From the NCBI GenBank assembly GCA_021234155.1, contig JAJEKV010000025.1, positions 10,710,914 through 10,774,913 of the forward strand: a stretch of 64,000 nt of DNA, given 5' to 3'. Position 1 is the stretch's first letter. Every line of letters begins with the position of its first letter. This document shows positions 1-14,309 of this stretch, piece by piece. This DNA is from Isoetes taiwanensis (taxonomy: Eukaryota; Streptophyta; Lycopodiopsida; Isoetales; Isoetaceae). The notes under the pieces are model-generated. The model saw only the letters and a program-made list of their open reading frames with translations. It did no database searches and was not told the DNA's origin. A program made the translations under genes and the position numbers.

Positions 1-1714
1 TAGGCTCTGAGGAGTTCTAGGGCAATACTACAGCCTGAAACCCAATGATTCCCTTATTATCTCTTTATTGTGCTCTAGTATGAACACCATATTCCTTATT
101 GACCCAGCGAACAGCCCCTTTATATTTCGTATTATTCCCTTGCAAACACTGAGAACATCTGATTGAATATCCCTTAGCCTCATCATCTCCAGTACCATGA
201 TTACCTTTAAGGCTTAAGGCATTCTTTCAAGGCAGCTGGTATGAAATATTCTTTCATGGCTATTATATTCCTTCAATAGGAATGTTCCTTCAATGTTAAG
301 GAATATATTATATGAATATCTTCAAGTCAATATGAATATTCCTTCACATATAATTATACAGTATCTGCTCAAGGCCATGAAATATTCCCTACACTTCACT
401 CATTATAAAGAATATCCTTCTTAAGGCCATGAATATCTCTTTACCTTAACCTTGTTTTAGACTTTAGTATTAAGTACACAAATGCAATTTGTACTTCTAT
501 TTATGAAAGTGCTCAAAGGTCATAGCCATCAGTTATTATATTGTAGAAGGGTTTTTCATGTATACTGCTACTATCATGTAGGATGATAAATGTCTCATGG
601 CATGATAATGGTCCATAGCCTCATTTCTCGAACCTCTTCTATTTACCCATCTATCTCGCAATCTAATGTTGCGGTTTTGTGAATGGAGCTGTGCTGGCCT
701 CCAGCACTCATGCTAGCACTCTAGCAGCCATAAGATGAATTTAGGGGCAATTTAATTCTAAAACCAACATGTTTTATAACTTAGCTTCTCACCTACTAAA
801 CCAGAAGTACCACAAGAGGTATTATTGTATTTATTAGTAATAATCAACATCCAGAACAATAATTTTAAATCTTAAAGCAAATCAATTAATATAATTTGAA
901 AGCCCAATCAAGTAAATTTGTTTCGACTTGGAATTGCAATACAAGGCTTTAACCGTAAATCAAGATGCTGTTGCTAGCAAGATTTGATGCATCCACAACC
1001 GACGAAGGCCACAAGAAACACTGGCCTGAAGAAGCCTATCTACCCAAGTGACCGGCCGACATGCCTCCTGGATTGGGCACCAAGCAATTGAGCAAATAAT
1101 CTGCTTAGAAACTGTCGCCAAGCGAGGAGGCATATTCATGAGAGTAAACTACTTAGATATAATTCAGATACCACAAAAAGTGTTAGAAATATTAAAGGAA
1201 CATGGAGATGATGCAAGGGAAGGCATAACTTACATCCCGGTTATCCTACTGCAGGACAAGAGCTTCAATATTTGTGCATAAATCCCACTCACAAACCCAC
1301 ATGATATTAAACTGGAAGTTGCAAGCACCCCACTTAAGTTTAAACCAGTTACGCGAAATCGACTTCTAGAGAAGACGAAAATGACACAATTTAGCAGAAA
1401 GAAAAGAAAAGTAACTTATAATATGACACTGATTAAGCTTCTATCTACAGAATCTAAGAGGGTTCAAGATAATGTCAGCAGAGGACCCGACAGCAAACAC
1501 AAAATGGCTGGCCTCAAAAGACAAGTACAAGGATATGATGACGGAATACCAATCCCTTTCATTCCCTGATTTAATCTATTTCTGATTCATGGATCCTTCG
1601 CTTGATTTACCTTTCCTTTTGCTACGGTAGCTTCTTAAACCTTATGGAAGTTGAAGATAAAGATTTCCAAGGCACCCTGGATTAGACAATAAGGTTACTA
1701 CAGAAATGTGAAAA
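1..1714. other. AT-rich stretch without a recognisable gene
   Basis: I see no convincing coding region here. Between about 240 and 430 there are several imperfect copies of a GAATATTCCTTC-like motif and its complement, which look like decayed simple-sequence or MITE debris. The short ORFs near 1,048-1,281 and 1,381-1,569 show no known motif and are probably chance. Confidence 0.5.
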
Positions 1715-4700
1715 AGAGAGTGTTCTAGGTATTGAATGGAATTTGAAGATTTATGATCTAACCAAGTCTATTGTAAGGGGTGATAGACTTGAAGAAATGA
1801 TAATAAAAAGGGAAAGTTCAAGAATCCCAAAGGGAGGATAGTTAAAGACATGGTATTCATGGGTTTATACATCAAAGACAAAAAGGATAAAGGTCAAGCC
1901 TATAAATAGGAATCTTAGCTTGCTAATTAGAAATTATCTTCAAGCGAACTCAAAAAGCCAAAAAAGGGCCTCAGAAATATCAACTGCTAGTGCAACTTCG
2001 ATCAGGGTCCCATGGTAATGAATGGTGACAATTAAACTGAAGAATTTTCAGTATACTATCTCGTATTATTCTTATGAGGCTTGCGTATCAATCCGGCTTT
2101 GGAGTTAAGGGAAGTGGAAGATATTGTGAATAGTGAACAAATAATTTTCAATGGCTAGTGAAAGCCATTCCAACATTGATGCAGCTAAACTATTCGCTGT
2201 TCATTGAGATAAGTTAAATATTTGAAAGTATAACTTGAATTCATTGCACGAGCCCGGGTTTGAAAATGTCTATTTGAATTTAATAACTTTCAATAGCGTT
2301 TAAAGGAGAAGGTGATTCCATCCGAAACAAAGCACGCACCGTGGAGCTTGAAAACTCTGTGGGTATCTTATTGATGAAGATGCCAAAGTTTCGATCAGTA
2401 CAGGCGATTCAAATGCCGAAGCGATAGTTCGAGGCCGTACAAGGGAAGCAATACCGTGGCCGTTACCGCGATCACCACCGCGTGGAGCCGCAAGGAATGT
2501 GCTAAAGCGAAGGATTATGGAGCCTGTCAATGTGTTTGAGCCGAAATCAAACCCAAATTAAAGAGGTATGAGCCCAAGAAAACAAATATTTGGATCAAGA
2601 GGAAGACCTCAGATAGATGTTAGAAAACATTTTAGAAAGCTTAAGCCATATGAGGAAAGATGAATAAGATGGAAGCTATTTAGAAAAGTTTCATCCGAAA
2701 TGACCCTAGCTGAGTTTTAAACCCTTGAAGTTTGAATGAAGAACACCATTGTTCCGGGCCAGAGTCCCACAAATGTCCAATGGGCTTTCAACTATAAGGA
2801 ACGTCATTCCTCCTAAAATATACTTAGTCATGACGACCCAGAATTAGAATCTGAGCAGAGAGGAATCACCAGTTGATAATCATCCCGCCCAAATCTTTGT
2901 ACAACCCAAATAAAGAAAAGGAACCATCGAAAGAAAACCATGTCATGTTTAGCCATCGGGTCATGACATTGAAGGAGGACGCCCAATGAGACCAAACATC
3001 AGAGAAGAATTAGTCCGCTCCTGGGTGAGTACAAATAAAGAGGCTTCAGGAAAGAAGCAACATCGAGGAGGTTTTGTAGCGAGGAAAACTAGAAACCAAA
3101 ATATGAAGCCATAGTACAAGAGAAGGGAAGAAAATAAATATAAATAAAGAGCCCTCGGAAGCTAAAGCTAGCCGAGGTAAACTTGAAGGATAGCCATCTT
3201 ATCCATGAAAGTATTTTGGAAGCAAACCTATGATACGATTCAGAGAAATGTTTTAAAATTGTAGTTTTTTCGAGTCGATGATGTACACTAGGGAGATGGA
3301 GCTTTGCAAAAACTAGCGACACTGAGTTTTGGAGATTCGATCTCAAAGGGGAAAAGTTGTCTAACCCAAGAAGTGTTTGGTTGTGTGTCAAACTATGTTG
3401 AAATTAATAGTTGACCAAGCGCAGGGCAACGGTTGGAGAAACCTCGAACGTAAACCTTAGCCTGGAAATGAATTAAAGTTTGTTGAAAAAGAGTTGGCAC
3501 CTTGTGGTCTTGATCTGAGCATCCGGCCACCTTAAATGATGAATATGACTTTTAAATACTGGCATGTTTCATTATGCCACACCAATATGCACTAATATGG
3601 AGATGATGGCAAACAAAGGTAATAATAGTTGTTGTTCTAAACATACAAAGACATTATGTATTTTGAGAAGGCATAAGGTTACCATTTAAAACTAACCAGA
3701 TAAAGGAATTCGATCAGTCCACACAGATTTGTGGATCCAGCAAACGTCACTAGCAGCTGGAAATAGACAATTTCATGGACATTCAGTGACGACGGCGGTA
3801 AAGGACTCACGCTAAATGCTTGAAAGTCCAAGGACCGTAATGATGCATCAAAATGGTTTGTTGCGTGAGGTACAACCAAATTGGTGAGGAAGGAAGACGT
3901 GAGCACGATAGAATCAAAATGGCTACTATAGAATTAGCAAACGACTCAGATTTTCTCATCAACCAAATGGAGTGGGCCTAAAGGAAAATAGAAACAATTT
4001 AATATTAGTTTAAGATAAAACACACTCAGATCTAATTTTATCCTGGATGAGGCGAAAAGTCATGAATATGTTCAGAATTTCAGTTACCAAATTCAGCATA
4101 AAGGAGAGCTGCTCAGTAGACAAAGAATAATTTACGATCATTTAAGGGTATATACGTGGCTTTGTAAGGAAACAAGGGAGCCGACAAAAGCTAGATGAAT
4201 AGAAAGTACGGCTAAATATGGCTTAGTTGGATAAGGATCGCAAACCAAAGGCTGGGAGATTATAAGATCCCTAAAAAGAAAATTGTAATCACCGTGATGC
4301 TGTATTTATGGAGCAAGTATTTATTATAAAAGAATTTGCAAAGAAATAGCTACAGAAGTTGAAATTCTATAAAGAAGAGAAAGAGATAAAGAGTTCTCAA
4401 AGGATGTCTACTTGATGATGACAAAGTTAATGGGTGATGACTTCAAACAGTGTCGTAAGTACACTAGTAAATATTATCATCGCAAATTAAAGAATTAATT
4501 ATTTGGAATCCGACCTTTGATAATAAGTCTCAGAAAGGTGTGAAGTCAGGAGCAGGAAATAAAAGTTACCGTAGAACAGGAAACCAAGAAGAAGGAAAAT
4601 AGGGACCAAATGAACTGTAGAAATGAAGTGAAAAGTAATATTCTCGGCTACCATGAAGGGAAATTTACGGTATTTATTACTTGTTTTGAAAACTGTAGGC

Positions 4701-6310
4701 ACCGAAAAGAATCGTATATGAAGAAACCCAGCAGGAGAATTCCATCACGATGGATCTCGGTTGATCTCCAATCAAAAATACCATGTGCTTCAGGGATTGA
4801 AGGCAGTACTGCCATGAATTTTGTCAATCTGCTCGTGTGATCTGGAAACAAGCACCTACGCATTTTGGAACAAAAATTAGCGAGAGACAGGCCTGAGAGC
4901 AAGCAAAAAGGAAATAAAAGGAGCAGGAGAATGGCACAAATGCAAGATCGGAAAAGCTAATCTGAAGAAATTTGGTATTGTTTTTGCTGACAAAGAACCC
5001 TTTTGAATCACGCCAAAGTTGGTTTTAATGAGATTCCAAATGATGATCTTGGCACTGGCAGGTTCTGGAACTAGTTTAGTTGATAGGAAATGCCAAAGGC
5101 TAGGGCATCAGAGTCAAAGAATACATGACGGAAAACATGTGCTGGAAAATTTGGCATGAAGGATTTGTAATTTCAGTGATGGCCACCAATAACACCGGAC
5201 AAGGTGATATCGAGCGTGCTAACCCCGCATAAGAAGAAATGAGGACAGTACCACCTATAGACTCCAATTAATGTGGATGCCATCCCATGCTGCTTAGACT
5301 GCACCCAATTCATATAGTCTCGCAGTGAAACCCACTATAGATATAACTTGAACCCAGAAGGGACATTGAATACAGCCGGAGTATTGAGGTATTTAAAAGG
5401 TAAATAATGGATTTTGATTGGTACAATGACTTGAGCTTACGTGATACTGGGGAGTGATCCCGACTCAAAGGAAAACTACTCGAAAGTTATTTAATGCTAG
5501 GGTGAAGCCCCATTAGAATGTAAAACAAACCAAAGATAGCTTTATCATGCAGAATAATATAACCCTGATAAAATGAGAAGTCGTTGAAAGGAAGACCGAT
5601 GAATGAGTTGATGAAAGCTACCGCTGTTTTGGTGATAATAGTCATAATAGTGTTCAAGAACCAAAGATGAAAGGTCCATAGGAATTGAGACAAGGATTTC
5701 ATACAAGATATGGTAAAACAAATTCCTGGATACGATGCAATATGTTTGGCACAGATGGAACAAAAGGAGATCCCAACAAAAGATAGATCATAAAGACAAG
5801 AGAGGTTGAAGAGAGTGTTCATAGTATTGAAGGAATTTCAGGTGACCATGATCGTCTCCAAGTCTATCTAAGATAGACTCAGTTGTTTCAGATAATAAAA
5901 AGTGTAAAGTTCATGGTCTCAAAGTGAGGGACGGTTGAAATATTGCTTCCAGCTGGGTTATACGTATCGGCGATAAAAGTGACATAAAGATTGCTCATAA
6001 TAGGGAATTAGTTATAGAATTATCTCAGTCAATCAAGAAGCCAAAAGGGCCCCAGAAATATCAACTTTAAACTCCATCATTCTGAAGCATGTAATGACCA
6101 GACAAATTAAACTTCCAAAGACCCTCAGCGGCGGCTGATTATATCTGTAATATTCTTAGAGGCTTGCGATCAACGAACCCTGCTGAGCGTCGGTAGTTAT
6201 GGAATTTTAAAGACATTGTGAATAATGAATGTACTGAATTTTCAATGATTAGAAATATTTTAGTTCAATGATGTTTTAAACTATTCATGTCTTATTGAGA
6301 TAAGTTAGTA
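1715..6310 (+). mobile_element. Strongly decayed copia-type LTR retrotransposon
   Basis: Two diverged direct repeats bracket this interval, about 1,715-2,225 and 5,810-6,310. They share an ordered series of words: GAGTGTTC near the start, then an AAGCCAAAA-type stretch, CAGAAATATCAACT, AGGCTTGCG, GACATTGTGAATA-like and finally TTGAGATAAGTTA. I read them as the LTRs. Between them, 5,250-5,400 aligns well at the nucleotide level with the copia RNase H region: a stretch for the TRPDI...SRYM block, then VLRYLKG at about 5,373-5,394. This places the element on the plus strand. A purine-rich stretch just before 5,810 fits a polypurine tract. No ORF survives and all frames are full of stops, so the element is old and inactive. 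Exact LTR ends are uncertain. Confidence 0.6.
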
Positions 6311-6732
6311 AAGTATATAGTAACCTCATTTCTATAGAATAATAAATTAAATACAACTCAGTAAATAACCAGGTTATTACCGCCATAAAGATCCACTAAG
6401 TGGTTAAATATTTAGAGTTAGTTGCATGAAGTAAACCCATATGTCCGAGGCAACCAAAGGGAGCCAAAGGGAATAGCCTTGAATATGGAATTCCAGCGGC
6501 CATTCTGTCGCCATTTTCATTATCGATCCAAGATGTTGGTGTCATATTAATAACTGATCCGAAGACAAAACACAAACTGATAATTTCCTGTAATCAAGGG
6601 TTTGAACTTGAAACAAGTGAACTAATGAAGCTGGGCACCCATAACTAAATAAAGGTGTCAGCATCACAAATGGACACAAACCCTCCGGGTTTGCACCTCC
6701 TTTCCAAATGGTAACGCCTGACCAGCAAATCT
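6311..6732. other. Spacer between two LTR elements
   Basis: No ORF or repeat that I can place. It lies between the decayed plus-strand copia element and the first LTR of the minus-strand array. Confidence 0.4.
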
Positions 6733-7455
6733 GTTGTGAAAGACAACCTGGTAGTTACAAACCTTTCAGTCTAGCACAAAAACTACTACCAACTACTTGT
6801 TTCAAATTTGCCCTTTATTCACACACAAACTAAAGGTTTCAAGATGGCTCAAATTAAATCCTGCTGTACCAAACATAGGAACAATCTCCTGAACTTAGAA
6901 ATAATTTAGTCAACTGGCCAAGCTCATGGAATATTTCCTTATGAAACTTCTACAATGTTCTTAATGATCAATCCTTTGAATTTACCAAATAAAACCTTCT
7001 GAACACCTATTACAGTGATCTCACTGAGCCATGATTGACCAGTACCGAGCCACTTGACCAACCAGATCTAGAAACCAACAAAACTTCTTCAAAGGCAACT
7101 GATACCCAAGGTTAACCTCCACGAGTTCTGCAGGCGTTCATTCTGACGGTGCAGGGAGTGATAGCCGGCCAAGTTTTCCAAGTTAGAGATGCCACAGTTT
7201 TTTCTTTATCCTCCAGGAAGCCCCGTAATTTATTTTCCAATACTTCTCACCATCCCACAGCCTAAGTTGTGAGAACTCTATTCCTATTCAAAACCCATTG
7301 AACCATGGATCCAAAATGAATAAACATTTCATTCTGAATTAACTCAGAATCTAAGTTAGGGTTCTTAAGCAGGCGAAACCTCAAATAACTGTGAAAGGAC
7401 AGTCCCTGCATTTTGGCTTCAACTCCTTTGTTTTGTCAACTCGTGGTTTCTAACA
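6733..7455 (-). repeat. Left LTR of the minus-strand array
   Basis: About 720 bp. It shares CTTTATTCACACACAAACT, TTTCCTTATGAAACTTC, TGATTGACCA and TTTTGTCAACT in order with 11,403-12,149. The ends are estimated from where the similarity starts and from a CA dinucleotide. Confidence 0.6.
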
Positions 7456-10400
7456 AAACCAATAATTCTCCTTTCTTAGCTTTTAATAGTTGAGAATTGT
7501 TTATTGTGCCCTGAATAGCTAAATTTATTTTCTCAAGTGCCTTGGTAAAATGTCAAGAATTTTGCTTAGTCAATATTTCATTTTGATATACCCTTGTTCT
7601 GCAAGGATCCTCGATGAATGAATGTTCAATATGCTTGTTCTCTCATGTAAACTGGATTTTAACCAGCAAATGCAGCCCCGAATTATCCCCGGCTGCCGAT
7701 CTCCCCAACGCCTGGGCAACTGCTCGCTATCAATCATCCGGAATTTTTCAAACGTCAACCTCTGGCACCAAAGAAGAAATGGGCTCTCGCCTCGAATTAT
7801 GGCATCGCTTATCGTTATAACCCACCGCCACTGAAATATTGTATACCCCTCAAGGAGCGGATGCAATCTTAATGTAATTATTTGCGTAATCATCCTACCT
7901 TCCACAATTTAGAAGTTTTCTCCCGCACACGCGTAACCAGCGGTCTCTCAAATCTAGCATTGATTGCTTATGAGTTGTTGCAATTCTCAAGTAGGTGAAA
8001 GTAGATGTGGATGGACTTCCAACATCGATTTTGTGTCTTCTTTTGTTAGCCAAATCCGAGGCAAGTGGGATGTAAAGCCTATATGAATAAGTTCCAACAA
8101 CATCCCCTTTCACTTTCACCTACATTATAAGAACATGAAATAGAAGGAACTTATGCACTTTCTAGATTGAAACATGATATTTCCACATGTTTATTTTGAC
8201 TTTCAGCTTTAGTTCTTGCTTTCTTGAAAACTTGCCCATATGCTTTTTCACACAAGTGGAATCATTTGAACCGAGATAAGAAATTTTTGCGCGGTGAGAA
8301 TATGCTCATAGCATTGGCTACTATGATACAAAATCATCCACATAAAAAGCAATGATACAAAAAATTGTCTCCTTTTAAATCAGATGCAACGGGTTTTTTT
8401 AATTTTTCAAACTTCTCGCTGTTCCAAAATGGTAGCGACAAATACCAGTACATTGCAGTGATTCTTTAAGCCAATGTAAAGATTTAACTTCCAATACTAA
8501 ATTTTTGTTTACCTCAAACCTGTATGTAAATGTAAAAAGAACAAAGTCATTTATGCAATACACCCTATCAAATACAACATTAAATTCCAAAGAATGTAAA
8601 TTGCCAAAAAGGACTAAATTCATATGAGTTTACAATAGGAGAATATGTAAATGTAAAGAACAAAGTTCATGTGCAATACACCCTTTGAAATACCAATTCA
8701 GCATTGAATGTTTGTACCAGTCAGAAAAGCACTTGATTCTAACATGTACATTTAAGAAACCACAATGTTTTTCCTTCCCCGCCTTGATAAAAGATTATAT
8801 GTTTGTGCTATCCTTAATGAGTCCAGTACATGATAGCCTTCTTAACTAACCCTTTTATTTTTGCATTCTAAGTACACTCAAATTTTTATGTAATTCATTT
8901 TCTAGAATAGTCATGTGTTGCCTTGAGGTAGGGATTTCTTTCAAAGTCTTCTCGCTCGTCCTTCGGACCATATGAACAATCATGTACAATCAATGTATTA
9001 GTTGTTGGGTCAAATCTTTGAATACAAGACAAAATAAGCTCAATATGTATGACCACAAAATGGTGCACTTCATTATTACCATGGTGGACTATATCGGCAA
9101 TCATTACATTCTGCAAGCATTGTCTCTTTCTTCAATGTCATCCGTATTTGCTAAATCTTTATCATAAGGGCGATTTGAAACACTGGTTTGTTCTTTCCAA
9201 ATCCTTAGTCATATCCTTGATTCTTTGTATTATTCTCATTGAATATGACATCCAAATCCCCATGATGTTTTTCAATGGCAACTTTTAATTCCTTAGAATC
9301 AGCCTTTAAACCATCAAGAAACCCAACCTCCGCCTTTGTCATCAATTTTTCCTTAATAAAACTTGTAAATTCTCCTGCTCTGAATGGGATATCAAATGAT
9401 AATTTTCATAAGGCTTCCAAAACTTGCTTTGGTAACCTACCATTATCTTGGGATGGCACATATATTTTGAATTTGAATCTTTCTAAGAGCATCCCATAAT
9501 TTTGCACAAAGTTTGTCAAAATTGCTCTTATCCTTTCATTACGCGTACTTCAACATATCAATTTCCATTTTGTTCCTTTTTCTCTTTTTTAACTTTGTAA
9601 TTCATCAAGCATGGGGGCATAATCTAAAGTGCCTGAATTTTCTTTTCCCTCCACCTTTTCATCATGTTTTCTCCTGCTATTCTCTACCTCATACAAATTT
9701 AGAAGGCTTGCAAAGCTTTTTCAGAAGACAATATATTTTACATTTTCTACTAAGATCATCGATGAATGCAATCAATCTAAGGATTTGTCTAACCTTAAAT
9801 CTGCAGGGGCCCCAAGTATGGATCAAATTCCAACACCTTGAAACCTTTTGATTCTCATAAGTTTTTCTCAATGGTAATCTTTTAGTTTGCCTATGGCACA
9901 TCCTTCATATATGAACTTCTTCATTGTCATTATAATTTATGGACACCTAATTTCTTCAAGACTTTCGATTATGAAAATGTGTATGGGCCAATCATACAGC
10001 TATAAATCTAAGTTTGTTTCTTGAATGATGTTAACATTGTTTGCTATAAGACCATTCATATTTCCAACTCTCTTTTGCTCGAAATTTCAAGATTCCATTC
10101 AGAAGAACATTACATTCCTTTGAGTCAAATGCAACTTTATATCCTAAGGCACACAAAAAACTTCTATATTGATGTAACATTCTATCCAAATCTTCAGTTG
10201 TAATGTTCTTTGCCTTTGATTTCGCTTAAGGCTCCATTACTAACTTAGTATTTTCTTAGAATTTGTTGAAGACAAATTCTGCAACCCAACGATTTCACCA
10301 ACGATCTTTCACCCAGAATCAACTACAAATGATGAATTGGATCAAGATCATATTGTTCATGAACAATGGCAAAACTTGTTGGATTACCCCATCATCTTGA

Positions 10401-10499
10401 CCATCACTTCGCTTTGCCTCTATCTCCTCAAAAATCCGAAGAATAAGGGCTAATTTTTCTTCTTCTTTTTTGGAGCTTGCTCCCTATACCTTTCCAGTA

Positions 10500-11378
10500 A
10501 AATTTTTGGAGTAGGACATTTTGCAGCTACATGCCCTCCACACAGCTAAAGCAATTAAACTCCTTATCTCTTTTTAATTTAGACATTCACTTTTGTAATG
10601 CCCTGCGTCATGACATTGATAGGCAGTGACCTTATCCTGCTTCTTAACAAATAAGACTTGTGATTTTCTTGATTTGCTTTTAGAATCTTTTTTGTTCCCA
10701 TTCGCTCTTAGTAAATTTCGGGAATTCTTTAGATCCGCGTTAGTTTTTACAAATAAGGCAAATTTCATTTTCACTAATGACCCTAGAAATCAAGCACCAT
10801 GAAACATTAGAGATAACTGTGGGGTCTCTTTGGAAATCGCCATCATATTATCAAATTTGTTGAAGAACTCAACTCATCTTTTGTTCTTCTAACCTTTAAA
10901 ACCTCCTTTGCTTCTTTTCAAGCAAATATGATGTGGCAAATGTTTTATAGAAGGCAATGGCTTGGCACACACACGTAATCAACTTATAATAGGTTACATG
11001 TTTCTTCTTAGCTTAATATTATTAGGAGGGTGGACCATAACTTTGCAAGAAATTAGAAAATCTGTGCTTCCTTGAGTTTGGCTTGATTTGTTTTTCTTGC
11101 ACTCAATAATGGGGAAAGACGAAAGAGACTCCTTGATCATTGCACTACCCTCATTGCATCAGCCTTCCTCCCTGGTTTGTCCCGCCTCCAAACACAGACA
11201 TGTCACTGAGCCGCCTCACTAAGCCTCCAGTATTATACTACAAGATCGTAGGATCTACCGTACCCCATAAATCTTCCACTCCAATAATAAGTGAATCATG
11301 GCATCTTCCAAACTTGGAAAGCCAGCCCACCCTTGTAGACCTCCACCCATTCAAGGTTAGCCCAAATCTACTAGACAT
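10500..11378 (-). pseudogene. Copia gag remnant in internal region A
   Basis: The minus strand starts with MSSRFG at about 11,378. This is the same N-terminus as the gag of the young copia element at 20,972, and the complement of its VYKGG-to-KHILE region follows. Further on, the ORF ending near 10,574 has a CCHC zinc knuckle, C-x2-like-C-x4-H-x4-C, seen as CHDAGHYKSEC with the first cysteine replaced by Y/Q context. Gag coats the RNA in the virus-like particle. Stops and frameshifts interrupt it, so it is not functional. It fixes both the family (copia-like) and the orientation of the array. Confidence 0.6.
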
Positions 11379-11402
11379 TGTTATTGGCCTCGATACTAAT
11401 CG

Positions 11403-12149
11403 CTAGAAATGTATAACTTCGGTAGTTATAATTCTTCAAACCTTTCAACAATGTCTAGCATAAAAAACGACTTCAATAACTACTTGTTCTCAATTGTCTT
11501 TATTCACACACAAACTTGGGAGCCAAGAGATGGTCACTAATCCCAAGTAAAACAAACAAGTAGAAATAATCTCCCTTGAACTAGAAATAATCTAGCTTCA
11601 ATCTAATAAGCTCATAATATTTCCTTATGAAACTTCACAATGTCTCTAATAGATCAACTTTAATTTACTCAAATAAACCTTTGAACACCATTATAGTGAT
11701 CTTTAATGCTACGTGATTGACCAAAGCATCAGAGCTAATTTGACCAACCGGCCAATCTTTAGGAAATCCTCAATACGAAACTTTCAAAGGTAATCGATAC
11801 CTACAAGTTAACTCCTCCATCATTCTTATATGTTCATTTCTCGGCCACAAGCAGGGGAGGATAGCTGGTCAAGTTTTCTGCTAAAGTTAGAGATGTCGCG
11901 TTCTTTCTTTATCCCACATGATGCTCGCTTCTAAATATCGGCTCCTTTCAATTATCCCACAGGCTTGTTGTGAGAAATCGGGCCTTTGTTCAAACCATTG
12001 AACCATGGGTCCAAAAATGAATAAACATTTCATTCTTGAATTAACCTTTAGACCCAAGTTAGGCTCAAGTAGAAGAAACTCCGCAACACCGTAGAAGATA
12101 GTCCCAGACTTTGGTCAACCTTGGTTTTGTCAACTATAAAATTTGAACA
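11403..12149 (-). repeat. Second LTR of the minus-strand array
   Basis: The partner of 6,733-7,455, about 747 bp. In element orientation it is the 5' LTR of copy A: the degenerate primer-binding site and gag start lie immediately to its left. On its right begins the internal region of copy B. Confidence 0.6.
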
Positions 12150-13552
12150 AAACTAACATAAATTCTTTTGTTGCCTTGGCTGTAATCTCCAAGGCTTCTT
12201 CAACATCATCAGGGCTCCATTGAATCGCCATGAAGTCTCTAAAGTAAAGAAAGTGGTTCATTCTAATGTCTTTTGAAAGCAAGACAAAAAAGAAAAACGC
12301 ATTACGCCAAGAACAGAACCCGTTTTTCCTTAACTTGAACTTCACCGAAGCTTGAGGATTTGTTTTCAATGTCATCACCAACATCTTCAGCAATTTTATC
12401 TGTAGAACGCTAACATAAGTTTGAAGATAAAAAAAAAAAGAAACTCAAAAGGAGAAATAATTACTTTCTGGGCTTTCTTTGTTCTTTGCCAATAGTAGGA
12501 GCTCGGCTTCAACAAATTGGGATCTTTTTGGAAAACAACCTCTACTGCAAAATTTCTCACATTAGTGCACTCTAACCGCAAAATCTGGCAATCCTAATGT
12601 AATTAGACTCAGAATCATCCTACCTTCCACAAATTTAGAAGTTTTCTCCACGAACCCCGCCGGGTCTCCAAATCCTCTTGAGGATTGCTTATGAGTTGTT
12701 ACAATTCTCAAAGGTGATGTAGATGTGGATGGACTTCCAACATCGATGGCAGCAGATCTTTGTGGATGTGGATCCGAGGTAGGCAAGTGGGATGTCCGAG
12801 AATGGTAAATGCAATCCCTTCCCAACAACATCCTTCTTTTCACCTACAATATAAAGAACATGAAATAGAGAACTTATGCATAGTGCAAGAAACATGAATT
12901 ATTTAGTTTACCCGCAGTTTTAGTTCTTTGCTTTTTGATAATCTTGCCCATATCCGGTGATTGACACAATTGGAATCATAAGCAAATAAGAAATGTAAAC
13001 ACTTTGATCGAATCAAGGGAGATGTAGAGAAAGCAAAATCTGCAGAAAAAGTGCTTGGTGCAAATAAACCGAACAAATGTTAAATAGATGCAACCCGTGC
13101 CTTTACTAAGCAAACTTTCCTCACGAAATGCAACGACAAAAATAGAAGTACATTAGTGTGCATTCTTATCAGAATGTAAAGGAAACCAAATACTAAATTT
13201 GTTTGAACATATGTAAATGTAAAGAACAAAGTCATATACAATACACCTATCAAATACAACATTCAAAGATTGAATGTAAAGGAAAATCAAATACCCAGAA
13301 TTCATATGATTTCAGATCACATGTAAATGTAAAGAACAAAGTCATGTGCAATACACCCTATCAAATACAACATTCGGCATTGAATGTAAAGGAATTCCGA
13401 GAAAAGCTTTCATGGCACATGTACATTTAAAGAAACGGAAGCAAATACATTTCCTCTTTCATACGATAAAGCCAAAACCATGCCAAATCAAATGCTAATA
13501 CTGACTGTGTACATGATGGAAAACTAACTACATCTAAGTACACTCAAACTAA

Positions 13553-14300
13553 TTATGTAATGAAAATAGAAATAGATGTACCTTGAGAAGGGATTGTTAA
13601 GAAGTGCCGCAGGTCCTCGGACCATGAACAATCACGTACACATGTATTCGTTGTTGAAATCTTGAATACAAGACAAAATAGACAATATGTATGACCACAA
13701 AATGGAGATATTACCATGGTAATTGAGTCAAGGCAATCATTCGGTTCTTTGCAAGCATTGGTAATATGTGAGGATGAAGCACTCCGTTTTGCTGCGAGCA
13801 TAGGAGCGAGCTGCAGGCCTATCGGGTCTGATCTTTCCAAATGCTTAGTCATATCCTTGATTCTATTCTCACAGTTGGGATTAACTTCCAAATCCTTCTT
13901 TGATTTTTTCAATGGCAGCTTTTAATTCTTACAAATCGGCCTTTAAACCATCAATGGGAATCATTAGAGCATCCAAGCCAGCAATAAAACTTGATTTCTC
14001 CTCCTCTAAATGGGATGCCAAAGCCATTTGCACATCAGTTGGCTCCCGCTTTTGCTTTTTAAACCTACCATATCTTGAACAGCTCACATATTTGTGCATC
14101 TTTCTTTGTGCATCTTTACTTTGCACAAGTCTTGTCAAAAAGCTCTTATCACTCGCATGCTTCAACATATCAATTTCCATTGCTTTCCATTTCTCTTTTA
14201 AAGTTTGTAATTCATCAAGCATGGGGGCAGAATCTAATGATCTTCTTTCCCTCCACCTTTTCATCATGTCCAACTGCTGCCCCAATTCTACCTGAGGCAT
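13553..14300 (-). CDS. Non-gag coiled-coil ORF carried by the LTR array (copy B)
   Basis: Two adjacent minus-strand ORFs, 13,929-14,300 (123 codons) and 13,553-13,912 (119 codons), look like one reading frame broken near 13,920. The first part is charged and helical, with heptad-like spacing of leucine and methionine (MLDELQTLKEKWKAMEIDML) followed by a basic patch KKQKRE. The second has a cysteine-containing segment ending in CVRDCSWSEDL. The equivalent place in copy A (about 8,900-9,660) encodes a related but more damaged version, including HDCSYGPKDE. This is neither gag nor pol that I recognise. It may be a host fragment captured by a non-autonomous element. Function unknown. Confidence 0.35.
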
Positions 14301-14309
14301 ACATTTAGT